From Streptomyces typhae (lineage in GTDB: Bacteria > Actinomycetota > Actinomycetes > Streptomycetales > Streptomycetaceae): a stretch of 64,000 nt of DNA. The stretch lies in NCBI RefSeq assembly GCF_009755605.1, contig NZ_WPNZ01000025.1, forward strand, positions 1 to 64,000, read 5' to 3'. Below the pieces are notes generated by a model. The model was given only the letters and a program-made list of their open reading frames with translations. It was not told where the DNA came from and searched no databases. The position numbers were made by a program, and so were the translations under genes. Shown in pieces: positions 57,292-64,000 of this stretch; positions within the stretch are counted from its first letter, which is position 1, and the number at the start of each line of letters is the position of its first letter.

Positions 57292-58443
57292 TCACGGCGG
57301 TCCCGAGCCGTGCAGCCAGAAGGCCCCGTACACCGCCCCGGCCACCGCGAGCCCGCCCAGGATCCACGCCGACCGGCGCGTACGCAGCCGCGCGAGGGTG
57401 ACCGCGAGCGGCAGGAGCAGCGGGAACGCGGGCATCAGCAGGCGCGGCTTGGAGCCGAAGTAGCCCGAGGCGCACAGGGCGAGCGCCACCACGACGCCGG
57501 TGTGGACGAGGAGGGCGGCGGGCTGCCGCTGCCGCACGCAGGTCACATACAGCCAGATCAGCCCCGCCACACCGGCGATCAGGCCGATCCCCGCGAGCGC
57601 ACCCGGCACGGACGTGAACTTCTCGCCGATGAAACGGGCGAACGCGTAGCCGCCGTCGAAGCCGTTGCCCCACTGCTCCTGCACGTCCAGATAGCCGAAC
57701 AGGCCGCCGCCCGTGCGGTGCCCCACCCACAGGACGTAGCCCGCGGCGCCGAGCGGGGCCAGCAGCGCGCCGAGGGCGGCGCGCGCGGCGAGCCCGCCCC
57801 TGCGGCGCGCGTCGAGCAGCACCGTCACCCACAGCGCGGCGACCACCGCCGCGCCCACGGGCCGGGTCAGCCCGGCCAGCGAGGCGAGCACGCCCGCCGT
57901 GACCCAGCGCCCGGTCAGGACCGCGTACAGCGACCAGGCCGCGAGCGCCGTGAACAGCGACTCGCTGTAGGCCATCGACTGCACGATCCCGACCGGGAGC
58001 ACGGCCCACAGGGCGACCGCGCAGACACCGGCCCGGCTGCCGTACAGACGGTCCCCGACCGCGAAGATCCCGCCCGCCGCGCAGAGCGAGGCCACCGCGC
58101 TCACCACCAGGCCCGCGTCCGCGTACGACAGCGGGCTCACCGCCGACAGCGCCCGCTCAAGACAGGGGAGCAGCGGGAAGAACGCCAGGTTCGAGTGCAC
58201 GCTGCCGTCCGGGAGCGTCACCTCCCAGCCGTAGCCGTGGTCGGCGACGCGGGTGTACCAGAGCGAGTCCCAGCGGGCGGAGAGCAGGGTGTGCGGACTC
58301 TTGCCCGCCGCGGCGCCCCACACGGCGAGCACCACGAGCCCCAGCGCGCGCACCCCGGCGTACACAGAGAGCGCGGGCGCCGTGCGGCGCAGCGCGTCGG
58401 CGAGTCCGTGCCCCGTGGCGGGGCGCTGATCAAGATCGGTCAC
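57292..58443 (-). CDS. PIG-V-like mannosyltransferase family membrane protein
   Basis: A 383-residue polytopic protein with about ten helices. The diagnostic GPI-mannosyltransferase-V-like sequences are LLSARWDSLWYTRVADHGYGW and NLAFFPLLPCLERALSAVSPLSYADAG, then VQSMAYSESLFTALAAWSLYAVLTGRWV and ASLAGLTRPVGA. Catalytic acidic residues are expected in the RWD motif. These enzymes use polyprenyl-phosphate sugars to glycosylate lipids or proteins at the outer face. GTG 58443. It is followed downstream by the PAP2 gene in the same direction, a plausible functional pair in lipid-linked glycan metabolism. Confidence 0.85.
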   Translation of the reverse strand: MTDLDQRPATGHGLADALRRTAPALSVYAGVRALGLVVLAVWGAAAGKSPHTLLSARWDSLWYTRVADHGYGWEVTLPDGSVHSNLAFFPLLPCLERALSAVSPLSYADAGLVVSAVASLCAAGGIFAVGDRLYGSRAGVCAVALWAVLPVGIVQSMAYSESLFTALAAWSLYAVLTGRWVTAGVLASLAGLTRPVGAAVVAALWVTVLLDARRRGGLAARAALGALLAPLGAAGYVLWVGHRTGGGLFGYLDVQEQWGNGFDGGYAFARFIGEKFTSVPGALAGIGLIAGVAGLIWLYVTCVRQRQPAALLVHTGVVVALALCASGYFGSKPRLLMPAFPLLLPLAVTLARLRTRRSAWILGGLAVAGAVYGAFWLHGSGPP

Positions 58444-58692
58444 GGGCTCGATTATCGGTCGCCGACCGGACTGCTCGCGTCCACCGAAAGATCACCGACA
58501 CGAGCGAACGTGGTGCATGCCACACCCCCGCAGCGCAACCATGAGAGGTCCGCCACGCGACGCGGCCACGGACTCGCGTACGCTGACGGCCACTCGCCGT
58601 TCACCGCCGCCACAGCCGGACGACGGATCCCGCAGGGTCCCGCCGGCCCCCCACCTGGCCGCACTCGCGAGGAATCACTGGGAGGAACGCAC

Positions 58693-60300
58693 ATGTCCGG
58701 GACGACCACGGCCGCCGCTCCATCCGGCCGTCGGACCCCCGGCGCGGGTGCGAACCGCTGGGTGGTGCTCGTCGTCCTCTGCGTCAGCCTGCTGCTCGTC
58801 GCCGTCGACGCCACCGTCCTGCACGTCGCCGTGCCCGCCGTCACCGAGGACCTGAAGCCCGGCGGGATCGAGCTGCTGTGGATAGTGGACATCTATCCGC
58901 TGGTCTGCGCCTCGCTCCTGATCCTGTTCGGCACCCTCGGCGACCGCGTCGGCCGCAGACGCGTGCTCCTCCTCGGCTACGGCCTGTTCGGCGTGGCCTC
59001 GGCCGTCGCCGCCCTCGCGGACACCGCGCAGGTCCTGATCGCGGCCCGCGCGCTGCTCGGCGTCGGCGGCGCGATGATCATGCCCGCGACCCTGTCGATC
59101 CTGCGCCAGGTCTTCCCCGACCGGCGCGAGCGCGCCCTCGCGATCGGCATCTGGAGCGCGGTCGCCGCCGTGGGCGCCGCCTGCGGCCCGCTCCTCGGCG
59201 GATTCCTCCTCGAACACTTCTGGTGGGGCTCGGTCTTCCTCATCAACATCCCGCTGATGCTGGTCAGCCTGCCGGTCGGACGCTGGCTCCTGCCCGAGTC
59301 CACCGGCGGCCCGGACGGGCCGTGGGACGTGGCGGGGGCGCTGATGGCCGCCGGTGGCCTGTTCGGCCTGGTGCTCGGCGTGAAGCGGCTCGGCGGCGGG
59401 GAGTCGCCGTTCGGCGCCACCACGGTCCTCTCGCTCGTCGTCGGCGTCGGCCTGCTCGTCTCCTTCGTCCGCCGCCAGCGCCGCCGCCGTCATCCGCTCG
59501 TCGACCTGACGATGTTCACGCGGCCCGCGTTCAGCACGTCCGTGGGGTGCATCGTGCTCGCGATGCTCGCGCTCGTCGGCCTCGAACTCATCGCCGCGCA
59601 GTACCTCCAGCTCGTGCTCGGCCTGTCCCCGCTGGAGACGGGGCTGCGGCTGCTGCCCCTCACCGTCGCCGCCATGGCCGCGGGCCTCGCCGGGTCGCGG
59701 ATGTTGCAGCGCTTCGGGCCGCGCACCATGGTCGCCACCGGCTTCGGCCTCACCGCGCTCGCCGTCGCCGCGCTCACCGGCATGGGCACCGACGACAACG
59801 CGCCGCTGCTCCTCACCGGCTTCGTGCTGCTCGGCTTCGGCCTGGAGACCACGCTCTTCGGGGCGTACGAGTCCATGCTCAGCGAGGCGCCGCAGGCGCA
59901 GGCGGGCGGGGCCGCCGCGATCGGGGAGACGTCCTACCAGCTCGGAGCCGGGATCGGCATCGCCCTGCTCGGCAGTGTCATGAACGCCGCCTATGCACCC
60001 GGGCTCTCGTCCGTGCGGGGGGTGTCCGCTGCGGACAGCGCCGCCGCGAGTCACTCGCTGGGCGAGGCCTATGACGTCGCCTCGCGGCTCGGCGGCGGGC
60101 AGGGCGAGGCACTCCGTGCCGCCGCGCGGGACGCCTTCGTGCACGGTCTGCATGTGACCCTGCTGGTCAGCGCCGGGTTGTTGCTCGTGGGCGCGCTGGC
60201 CGCGCTGCGGTTGCCGCGGGTCATGGACTGCGGTGCCCCTGCGGCGTGCGAGCCGCCCACCCCCTCGCGGAAGCGCCCCAGTCCCGCCCCTCTCCCGTAA
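58693..60300 (+). CDS. MFS drug exporter (DHA2-type)
   Basis: A 535-residue, 14-helix MFS antiporter of the DHA2/QacA class. Landmarks: LLVAVDATVLHVAVPAVTEDL (motif D1 region), GTLGDRVGRRRVLLLGYGLFG (motif A), ARALLGVGGAMIMPATLSILRQVF (motif B) and GIWSAVAAVGAACGPLLGGFL (motif C, antiporter). It should export small cationic drugs or an endogenous metabolite with proton exchange. ATG 58693 with GGGAGGA upstream; the open frame extends far upstream but is not coding. The stop lies inside intergenic repeat copy D. Confidence 0.92.
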   Translation: MSGTTTAAAPSGRRTPGAGANRWVVLVVLCVSLLLVAVDATVLHVAVPAVTEDLKPGGIELLWIVDIYPLVCASLLILFGTLGDRVGRRRVLLLGYGLFGVASAVAALADTAQVLIAARALLGVGGAMIMPATLSILRQVFPDRRERALAIGIWSAVAAVGAACGPLLGGFLLEHFWWGSVFLINIPLMLVSLPVGRWLLPESTGGPDGPWDVAGALMAAGGLFGLVLGVKRLGGGESPFGATTVLSLVVGVGLLVSFVRRQRRRRHPLVDLTMFTRPAFSTSVGCIVLAMLALVGLELIAAQYLQLVLGLSPLETGLRLLPLTVAAMAAGLAGSRMLQRFGPRTMVATGFGLTALAVAALTGMGTDDNAPLLLTGFVLLGFGLETTLFGAYESMLSEAPQAQAGGAAAIGETSYQLGAGIGIALLGSVMNAAYAPGLSSVRGVSAADSAAASHSLGEAYDVASRLGGGQGEALRAAARDAFVHGLHVTLLVSAGLLLVGALAALRLPRVMDCGAPAACEPPTPSRKRPSPAPLP

Positions 60301-60353
60301 CCATGGGGCTCCGCCCCCTGGACACCCGGTCCTCGTTCGCCGGACGGCCTGTT
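60282..60353. repeat. Streptomyces intergenic repeat element, copy D
   Basis: A diverged copy, CCCGCCCCTCTCCCGTAACCATGGGGCTCCGCCCCCTGGACACC..CCTCGTTCGCCGGACGGCCTG. The element overlaps the MFS stop codon, so the last codons of the transporter derive from it. Confidence 0.65.
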
Positions 60354-60371
60354 CATCAGGGACGGTCACGC

Positions 60372-60400
60372 TGGACGGCGACCCGCACGCGGCATAGCGT
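60372..60400 (+). promoter_or_regulatory. Candidate promoter of acyl-CoA dehydrogenase gene
   Basis: TGGACG (60372-60377), 17-base spacer, TAGCGT (60395-60400). The predicted start, at about 60407, lies just upstream of the two palindromes at 60418-60442. Confidence 0.45.
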
Positions 60401-60417
60401 CAGGCCCGTTCCCGTGG

Positions 60418-60442
60418 CTAGCAGCGCTAGGTAAGTCCTTAC
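60418..60442. promoter_or_regulatory. Two adjacent palindromes, possible operator
   Basis: CTAGCAGCGCTAG (60418-60430) and GTAAGTCCTTAC (60431-60442) are back-to-back inverted repeats between the candidate promoter and the ATG at 60461. This position suits repression of an acyl-CoA dehydrogenase gene by a TetR- or GntR-type regulator; the protein is unknown. Confidence 0.5.
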
Positions 60443-60460
60443 GTCCCGCCGGAGGCCGAT

Positions 60461-61657
60461 ATGTCGACCGCAAGCCGTCAAGCCCCGCCCCCCTTCGATC
60501 CCGAGGACCCCCTGGGCCTCGACGACACGCTGGAGCCGGAGGACCTCGCGGTCCGGGACACGGTCAGGGAGTGGGCCGCGGACCGCGTCCTGCCGTACGT
60601 CGCGGAGTGGTACGAGAGCGGCGAACTGCCGGGCGTGCGCGACCTCGCCCGGGAGCTCGGGTCGATCGGCGCCCTCGGCATGTCGCTGACGGGCTACGGC
60701 TGCGCGGGCGCGAGCGCCGTGCAGTACGGCCTGGCGTGCCTGGAGCTGGAGGCGGCCGACTCCGGGATCAGGTCCCTGGTCTCGGTGCAGGGCTCGCTCG
60801 CCATGTACGCCATCCACCGCTTCGGCTCCGAGGAGCAGAAGCAGCGGTGGCTGCCGGGCATGGCCGCGGGCGAGATCATCGGGTGCTTCGGCCTCACCGA
60901 GCCCGACATCGGCTCCGACCCGGCCTCGATGCGCACGTACGCCAAGAAGGACGGCACCGACTGGGTCCTCACCGGACGCAAGATGTGGATCACGAACGGG
61001 TCGGTCGCCGGGGTGGCCGTCGTGTGGGCACGGACCGACGAGGGGATCCGGGGCTTCGCCGTGCCCACGGACACCCCGGGCTTCTCCGCGCCGGAGATCA
61101 AGCACAAGTGGTCGCTGCGGGCCAGCGTCACCAGCGAGCTGGTGCTGGACGAGGTGCGGCTGCCCGCCGACGCCGTGCTGCCCGGCGTCACCGGCCTCAA
61201 GGGGCCGCTCAGCTGTCTCTCCCACGCGCGCTACGGCATCGTGTGGGGCGCGATGGGCGCCGCCCGTTCCTGCTTCGAGGCGGCCGTGGACTACTCCAGG
61301 ACCCGCGAGCAGTTCGGCAGGCCCATCGGCGGCTTCCAGCTCACCCAGGCCAAGCTCGCCGACATGGCCGTCGAACTGCACAAGGGCATCCTGCTCGCCC
61401 ACCATCTGGGGCGCCGCATGGACGCGGGCCGGCTGCGGCCCGAGCAGGTCAGCTTCGGCAAGCTGAACAACGTACGGGAGGCCATCGAGATCTGCCGCAC
61501 CGCGCGCACGATCCTCGGCGCCAACGGCATCTCGCTCGAGTACCCCGTGATGCGGCACGCGACGAACCTCGAGTCGGTGCTCACCTACGAGGGCACCGTC
61601 GAGATGCATCAGCTGGTCCTCGGCAAGGCGCTCACCGGACTCGACGCCTTCCGCTGA
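60461..61657 (+). CDS. Acyl-CoA dehydrogenase, glutaryl-CoA dehydrogenase-like
   Basis: A 398-residue FAD enzyme. FAD/substrate segments are IIGCFGLTEPDIGSDPASM and KMWITNGSVAGVAVVWART; the second half has SRTREQFGRPIGGFQLTQAKLADM. The catalytic Glu lies in LTYEGTVEMHQLVLGKALTG. The SGIRSLVSVQGSLAM stretch carries the Arg found at the glutaryl-specific position of glutaryl-CoA dehydrogenases, which favours oxidative decarboxylation of glutaryl-CoA in lysine/tryptophan catabolism. ATG 60461 with GGAGG upstream. Regulation by the palindromes just upstream is likely. Confidence 0.92.
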   Translation: MSTASRQAPPPFDPEDPLGLDDTLEPEDLAVRDTVREWAADRVLPYVAEWYESGELPGVRDLARELGSIGALGMSLTGYGCAGASAVQYGLACLELEAADSGIRSLVSVQGSLAMYAIHRFGSEEQKQRWLPGMAAGEIIGCFGLTEPDIGSDPASMRTYAKKDGTDWVLTGRKMWITNGSVAGVAVVWARTDEGIRGFAVPTDTPGFSAPEIKHKWSLRASVTSELVLDEVRLPADAVLPGVTGLKGPLSCLSHARYGIVWGAMGAARSCFEAAVDYSRTREQFGRPIGGFQLTQAKLADMAVELHKGILLAHHLGRRMDAGRLRPEQVSFGKLNNVREAIEICRTARTILGANGISLEYPVMRHATNLESVLTYEGTVEMHQLVLGKALTGLDAFR

Positions 61658-61708
61658 GCGCGCGGCGCGCCCCGGCGCGGGGGCGTGGGCGCGGCGAGCG
61701 GCCTTGCC

Positions 61709-62155
61709 TCAGCTCTGGTTGAAGAAACCGTCCGTACGGTGCGGGGTGGCCTCGCCGTTGACGATCTCGGTGTGGGCGGGAGTGAGCAGGAACACACGGT
61801 GGGCCACCCGGTCGATGGAGCCGCGCAGGCCGAAGATGAGCCCGGCCGCGAAGTCCACGACGCGCTTGGCGTCGGCGGCGTCCATCGCCGTGAGGTTCAC
61901 GATGACGGGCACGCCGTCCCGGAACATCTCACCGATGCCGCGGGCGTCGCGGAAGCTGTCCGGGGTGACCGTGCCGATCTTGTGGCCCTTGTCCTCGGCC
62001 GCGTCCGCCGTCACCTTGACGCGCGGGTCCGTGACCCAGGGCTCGGCCGCCTCGGGGCCGTCCGCCCCGTCGTCTTCGTATCCGTCGTAGTAACGCTCGT
62101 CGTTGTTGTCGTCGACGAGGCCAAGCCAGGCACTCGCCTTGCGCACCGATCCCAT
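61709..62155 (-). CDS. sflA: SepF-like protein SflA
   Basis: A 148-residue SepF homologue. An N-terminal amphipathic segment (GSVRKASAWLGLVDD) could bind membrane, followed by an acidic linker and the SepF core TVTPDSFRDARGIGEMFRDGVPVIVNLTAMDAADAKRVVDFAAGLIFGLRGSIDRVAHRVFLLTPAHTEIV. In Streptomyces the sepF gene itself sits beside ftsZ; this copy, next to the acyl-CoA dehydrogenase gene, matches sflA (SCO1749 from memory), which restrains ectopic polar growth with SflB. ATG 62155 has a strong AGAGGAGG. It converges with the dehydrogenase gene. Confidence 0.9.
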   Translation of the reverse strand: MGSVRKASAWLGLVDDNNDERYYDGYEDDGADGPEAAEPWVTDPRVKVTADAAEDKGHKIGTVTPDSFRDARGIGEMFRDGVPVIVNLTAMDAADAKRVVDFAAGLIFGLRGSIDRVAHRVFLLTPAHTEIVNGEATPHRTDGFFNQS

Positions 62156-62443
62156 GGACGCCTCCTCTCGCAGCGGTCTGCTTGCGTTCCGCACCCCTAT
62201 GGTCGTCCATGATGCGGATGGTGCGCCAAGGGGATAGTCGTCGCGCACGGTTTTCGTGACGGTACTGGTGCACAGTGAAGACGGCGATAAACGTGGTTCT
62301 TCAAGGGTCCTCTCACGCACGGCTGCTGACAGAGAGTGAAATATGATGGTTGGCGGCGTACGGGTGACGGGCGGTGCGTACGGGTGAACGGACTGCTCGC
62401 TACGATGCCGGAGTTCGGCGTCGGAGCCACGGGGGGAGCCGTC
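62156..62443. other. Divergent intergenic region sflA / DUF5685
   Basis: No gene is supported in 288 bases. A repeated GCGTACGGGTGA occurs at about 62356 and 62376 (20 bases apart), upstream of a TACGAT (62401-62406) that may be the -10 for the gene at 62444. Confidence 0.45.
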
Positions 62444-63721
62444 ATGTTCGGAATCGTCAGGCCTTGCAGTCATCGACTCGGGGACCGTCTCAAGGCCGAG
62501 TGGATGGCGCATCTGTGCGGCCTCTGTCTGGCGCTGCGCGGGGACCACGGGCAGTTCGCACGCGTCGTGACCAACTACGACGGGCTCATCATCTCGGTTC
62601 TGACGGAGGCTCAGGCCGAGCGGTCCGGCGACCGGCGGCGCACCGCGGGACCCTGTCCGCTGCGCGGCCTGCGCACCGCGTCCGTCGCCCGGGGCGAGGG
62701 CGCCCGGCTCGCCGCGGCCGTCTCGCTCGTCCTCGCGTCGGCGAAGGTGCGCGACCACGTGGTCGACGGCGACGGCCTGTTGGCGCGCAGGCCGGTGGCC
62801 GCGGCCGCGCGCCGGGTGGCGGCGCGATGGGACCGCGCGGGTGCGGGCACCGGCGCCGACGTGGGCTTCGACACGGCGGTCCTGCTCGACGCCGTCGAAC
62901 GGCAGGAGGGCATCGAGGCCTTGGCGGGGCCCGGCACGTCCCTGCTCACCGTCACCGAGCCGACCGAGACCGCGACGGCCGCGGCCTTCGCGCACACCGC
63001 CGTCCTCGCCGGCCGGCCGGGCAACGCGGAGCCGCTGGCCGAGGCCGGGCGGCTCTTCGGCAGGCTCGCGCACCTCCTGGACGCCGTCGAGGACCGGCAG
63101 GCGGACGCCGAGGCCGGTGCCTGGAACCCGCTCACGGCCCTCGGCACGTCCCGCGCCGAGGCCCGGCGGCTCGCCGACGACGCGCTGCACGGCATCCGGC
63201 TCGCCCTCGCGGAGGTGCGTTTCACCGAGGGCGGCCTCGCGCACTTCCTGCTCGTGCACGAACTGACGCGCTCGGTGGACCGGGCGTTCGGCACCGGCTC
63301 GTGCGGCCACGCCCCGCACCGGGCCGGGGGCGCGGCCGGTCCTGAGGTGACCGTGCGTAACGGTTCCTGGGGTTCCGGCCAGGGTTCGGGGCCGGGTGCG
63401 TACGGCGGCGACGGGTCCTCGTACGGATCGGGGAACCACTCGGGGAACTACCGGGACTACTACGGCGGCAGCGGAGACCACGGCGGCGGGCAGGGCGGTG
63501 GCGGGTACGGCGGCGACTCCGGCGGCTGGTCGGCCGGGGGACAGCCGCCCAAGCCGCGGCGCGGCTTCTGGGCCGGGTGCGCCGTCGCGATCGGGCTGTG
63601 CTGCACGTGCCGACTGTGCTGCGCGAAGGAGTACGAGGGGCCGTGGTCCCGGAAGAAGCGCGAGGGCGTCTGCCGGGACTGCGACTGCGACTGCTGCGAG
63701 TGCTGCTCGTGCTGCGACTGA
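62444..63721 (+). CDS. DUF5685 family protein with Gly-rich linker and Cys-rich tail
   Basis: A 425-residue protein. Residues 1-300 form an all-helical domain of DUF5685 type, starting MFGIVRPCSHRLGDRLKAEWMAHLCGLCLALRGDHG with three spaced cysteines, and containing GPCPLRGLRT and LFGRLAHLLDAVEDRQAD. Residues about 300-375 are Gly/Ser/Tyr-rich. The end has a hydrophobic Cys-rich segment (FWAGCAVAIGLCCTCRLCC) and a terminal CRDCDCDCCECCSCCD. The fold is reminiscent of prenyl-chain-type helical proteins; the function is unknown. ATG 62444 with GGGGGGAG five bases upstream. A terminator follows. Confidence 0.85.
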   Translation: MFGIVRPCSHRLGDRLKAEWMAHLCGLCLALRGDHGQFARVVTNYDGLIISVLTEAQAERSGDRRRTAGPCPLRGLRTASVARGEGARLAAAVSLVLASAKVRDHVVDGDGLLARRPVAAAARRVAARWDRAGAGTGADVGFDTAVLLDAVERQEGIEALAGPGTSLLTVTEPTETATAAAFAHTAVLAGRPGNAEPLAEAGRLFGRLAHLLDAVEDRQADAEAGAWNPLTALGTSRAEARRLADDALHGIRLALAEVRFTEGGLAHFLLVHELTRSVDRAFGTGSCGHAPHRAGGAAGPEVTVRNGSWGSGQGSGPGAYGGDGSSYGSGNHSGNYRDYYGGSGDHGGGQGGGGYGGDSGGWSAGGQPPKPRRGFWAGCAVAIGLCCTCRLCCAKEYEGPWSRKKREGVCRDCDCDCCECCSCCD

Positions 63722-63722
63722 G

Positions 63723-63747
63723 CCGGGCCCGCAGGGTGCGGGCCCGG
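63723..63747. terminator. Hairpin between convergent genes
   Basis: CCGGGCCCGC (63723-63732) pairs with GCGGGCCCGG (63738-63747) around a 5-base loop, directly after the DUF5685 stop and 16 bases before the opposing gene's stop. Confidence 0.8.
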
Positions 63748-63763
63748 TGCCGGTGACGTGCCG

Positions 63764-64000
63764 TCAGTCCTTGATCTCGGGCGGTGAGATCCGGGACCGG
63801 TCGATCGCCGAGGGGAGTGTGCCCCACTTCTTCAGGATGCGGTCGTACGTCCCGTCCTCGATGAGCCGGTCGACCGCCGCCTGGAACGCGGGCGCCAGCT
63901 TCGTGCCCTTCTTGAAGGCGAAGCCCACGTCCAGGCGGTGGTACTCGCCCAGGAACCGCAGCCCCTCCTGCTGCTTCACCGCGTACCGCAGACCGTTGAT
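63764..64000 (-). CDS. Amino-acid-type ABC substrate-binding protein (C-terminal fragment)
   Basis: The minus strand reads INGLRYAVKQQEGLRFLGEYHRLDVGFAFKKGTKLAPAFQAAVDRLIEDGTYDRILKKWGTLPSAIDRSRISPPEIKD and runs off the window edge without a start. The segment VGFAFKKGTKLAPAFQAAVDRLIEDGTYDRILKKWG is the standard end of SBP_bac_3 (polar amino acid) binding proteins. About 79 codons are visible of an expected 280-320. Ligand unknown. Confidence 0.85.
   Translation of the reverse strand: MNGLRYAVKQQEGLRFLGEYHRLDVGFAFKKGTKLAPAFQAAVDRLIEDGTYDRILKKWGTLPSAIDRSRISPPEIKD

Noticed and set aside
57274..58692. Upstream extension of the MFS frame
   Set aside because: The added 473 residues are Arg/Gly/His-rich antisense of the mannosyltransferase gene; the exporter starts at ATG 58693 with a ribosome binding site.

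Overview
The window is about 72% GC, with very high third-position GC, GTG and TTG starts, many 1-4 base start/stop overlaps, Tat lipoproteins and actinobacterial marker genes (sflA, tlyA, Rpf-like proteins, scpAB next to a ParA gene). Everything fits a Streptomyces chromosome core region. From memory, much of the order (DUF1015, HAD phosphatase, siderophore transporter, tlyA, nadK, recN, glycosyltransferase, PucR, pyrG, Nudix, TPR ATPase, ald, parA, scpA, scpB, rluB, tyrA, cmk, plsC, der, later acyl-CoA dehydrogenase and sflA) matches S. coelicolor around SCO1791 down to SCO1749. I could not check this by alignment.

Layout. 1-400: the 3' end of an rRNA operon (23S tail, 5S, strong terminator). 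476-2590: a protein with a roughly 390-residue Arg/Asp/Gly/Phe repeat domain fused to a TPR-like domain. 2700-5101: a divergent DUF1015 / HAD-IIA pair. 5226-10263: an iron-siderophore locus with a reductase, a binding lipoprotein, two permeases, a 34-codon coupled ORF and an ATPase; an IdeR/DmdR1-type iron box lies in the divergent promoter. 10333-16375: SCP2 protein, small ORF, tlyA, nadK, an inserted FtsX-like permease, recN. 16852-21597: GT4 glycosyltransferase, PucR regulator, GH15 enzyme. 22057-28383: pyrG, Nudix hydrolase, a STAND-like TPR ATPase, ald. 28698-33377: a compact chromosome-biology operon of parA, a ribbon-helix-helix-like gene, scpA, scpB and rluB, nearly all overlapping. 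33433-36026: nucleotidyltransferase and a Rieske / DUF6529 / secreted-protein redox operon. 36315-40647: a 43-codon remnant that looks like an internally deleted aroH, then tyrA, cmk, plsC, der. 40719-43911: two hypothetical genes and two Rpf-like LysM proteins. 43986-50021: a branched-chain amino-acid type ABC system in which LivH, LivM and LivG appear fused into one 925-residue protein. 50185-52310: GT4 and a coupled partner gene. 52552-55183: WYL regulator overlapping an orphan ctaD tail to tail. 55687-64000: I78 inhibitor, PAP2 phosphatase, PIG-V-like mannosyltransferase, MFS exporter, glutaryl-CoA dehydrogenase-like enzyme, sflA, a DUF5685 protein with a cysteine-rich tail, and a truncated amino-acid binding protein at the edge.

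Shared features. A GC-rich intergenic repeat with a conserved core (CAAACGCCGGACGGGCTG) occurs at least four times at gene 3' ends. Several genes have a TANNNT box 6-7 bases before the start codon, suggesting leaderless transcripts. No phage, transposase, tRNA or CRISPR array was seen. The parts most likely to be strain-specific are the FtsX permease, the liv locus, the GT4 pair and the MFS/PIG-V region.
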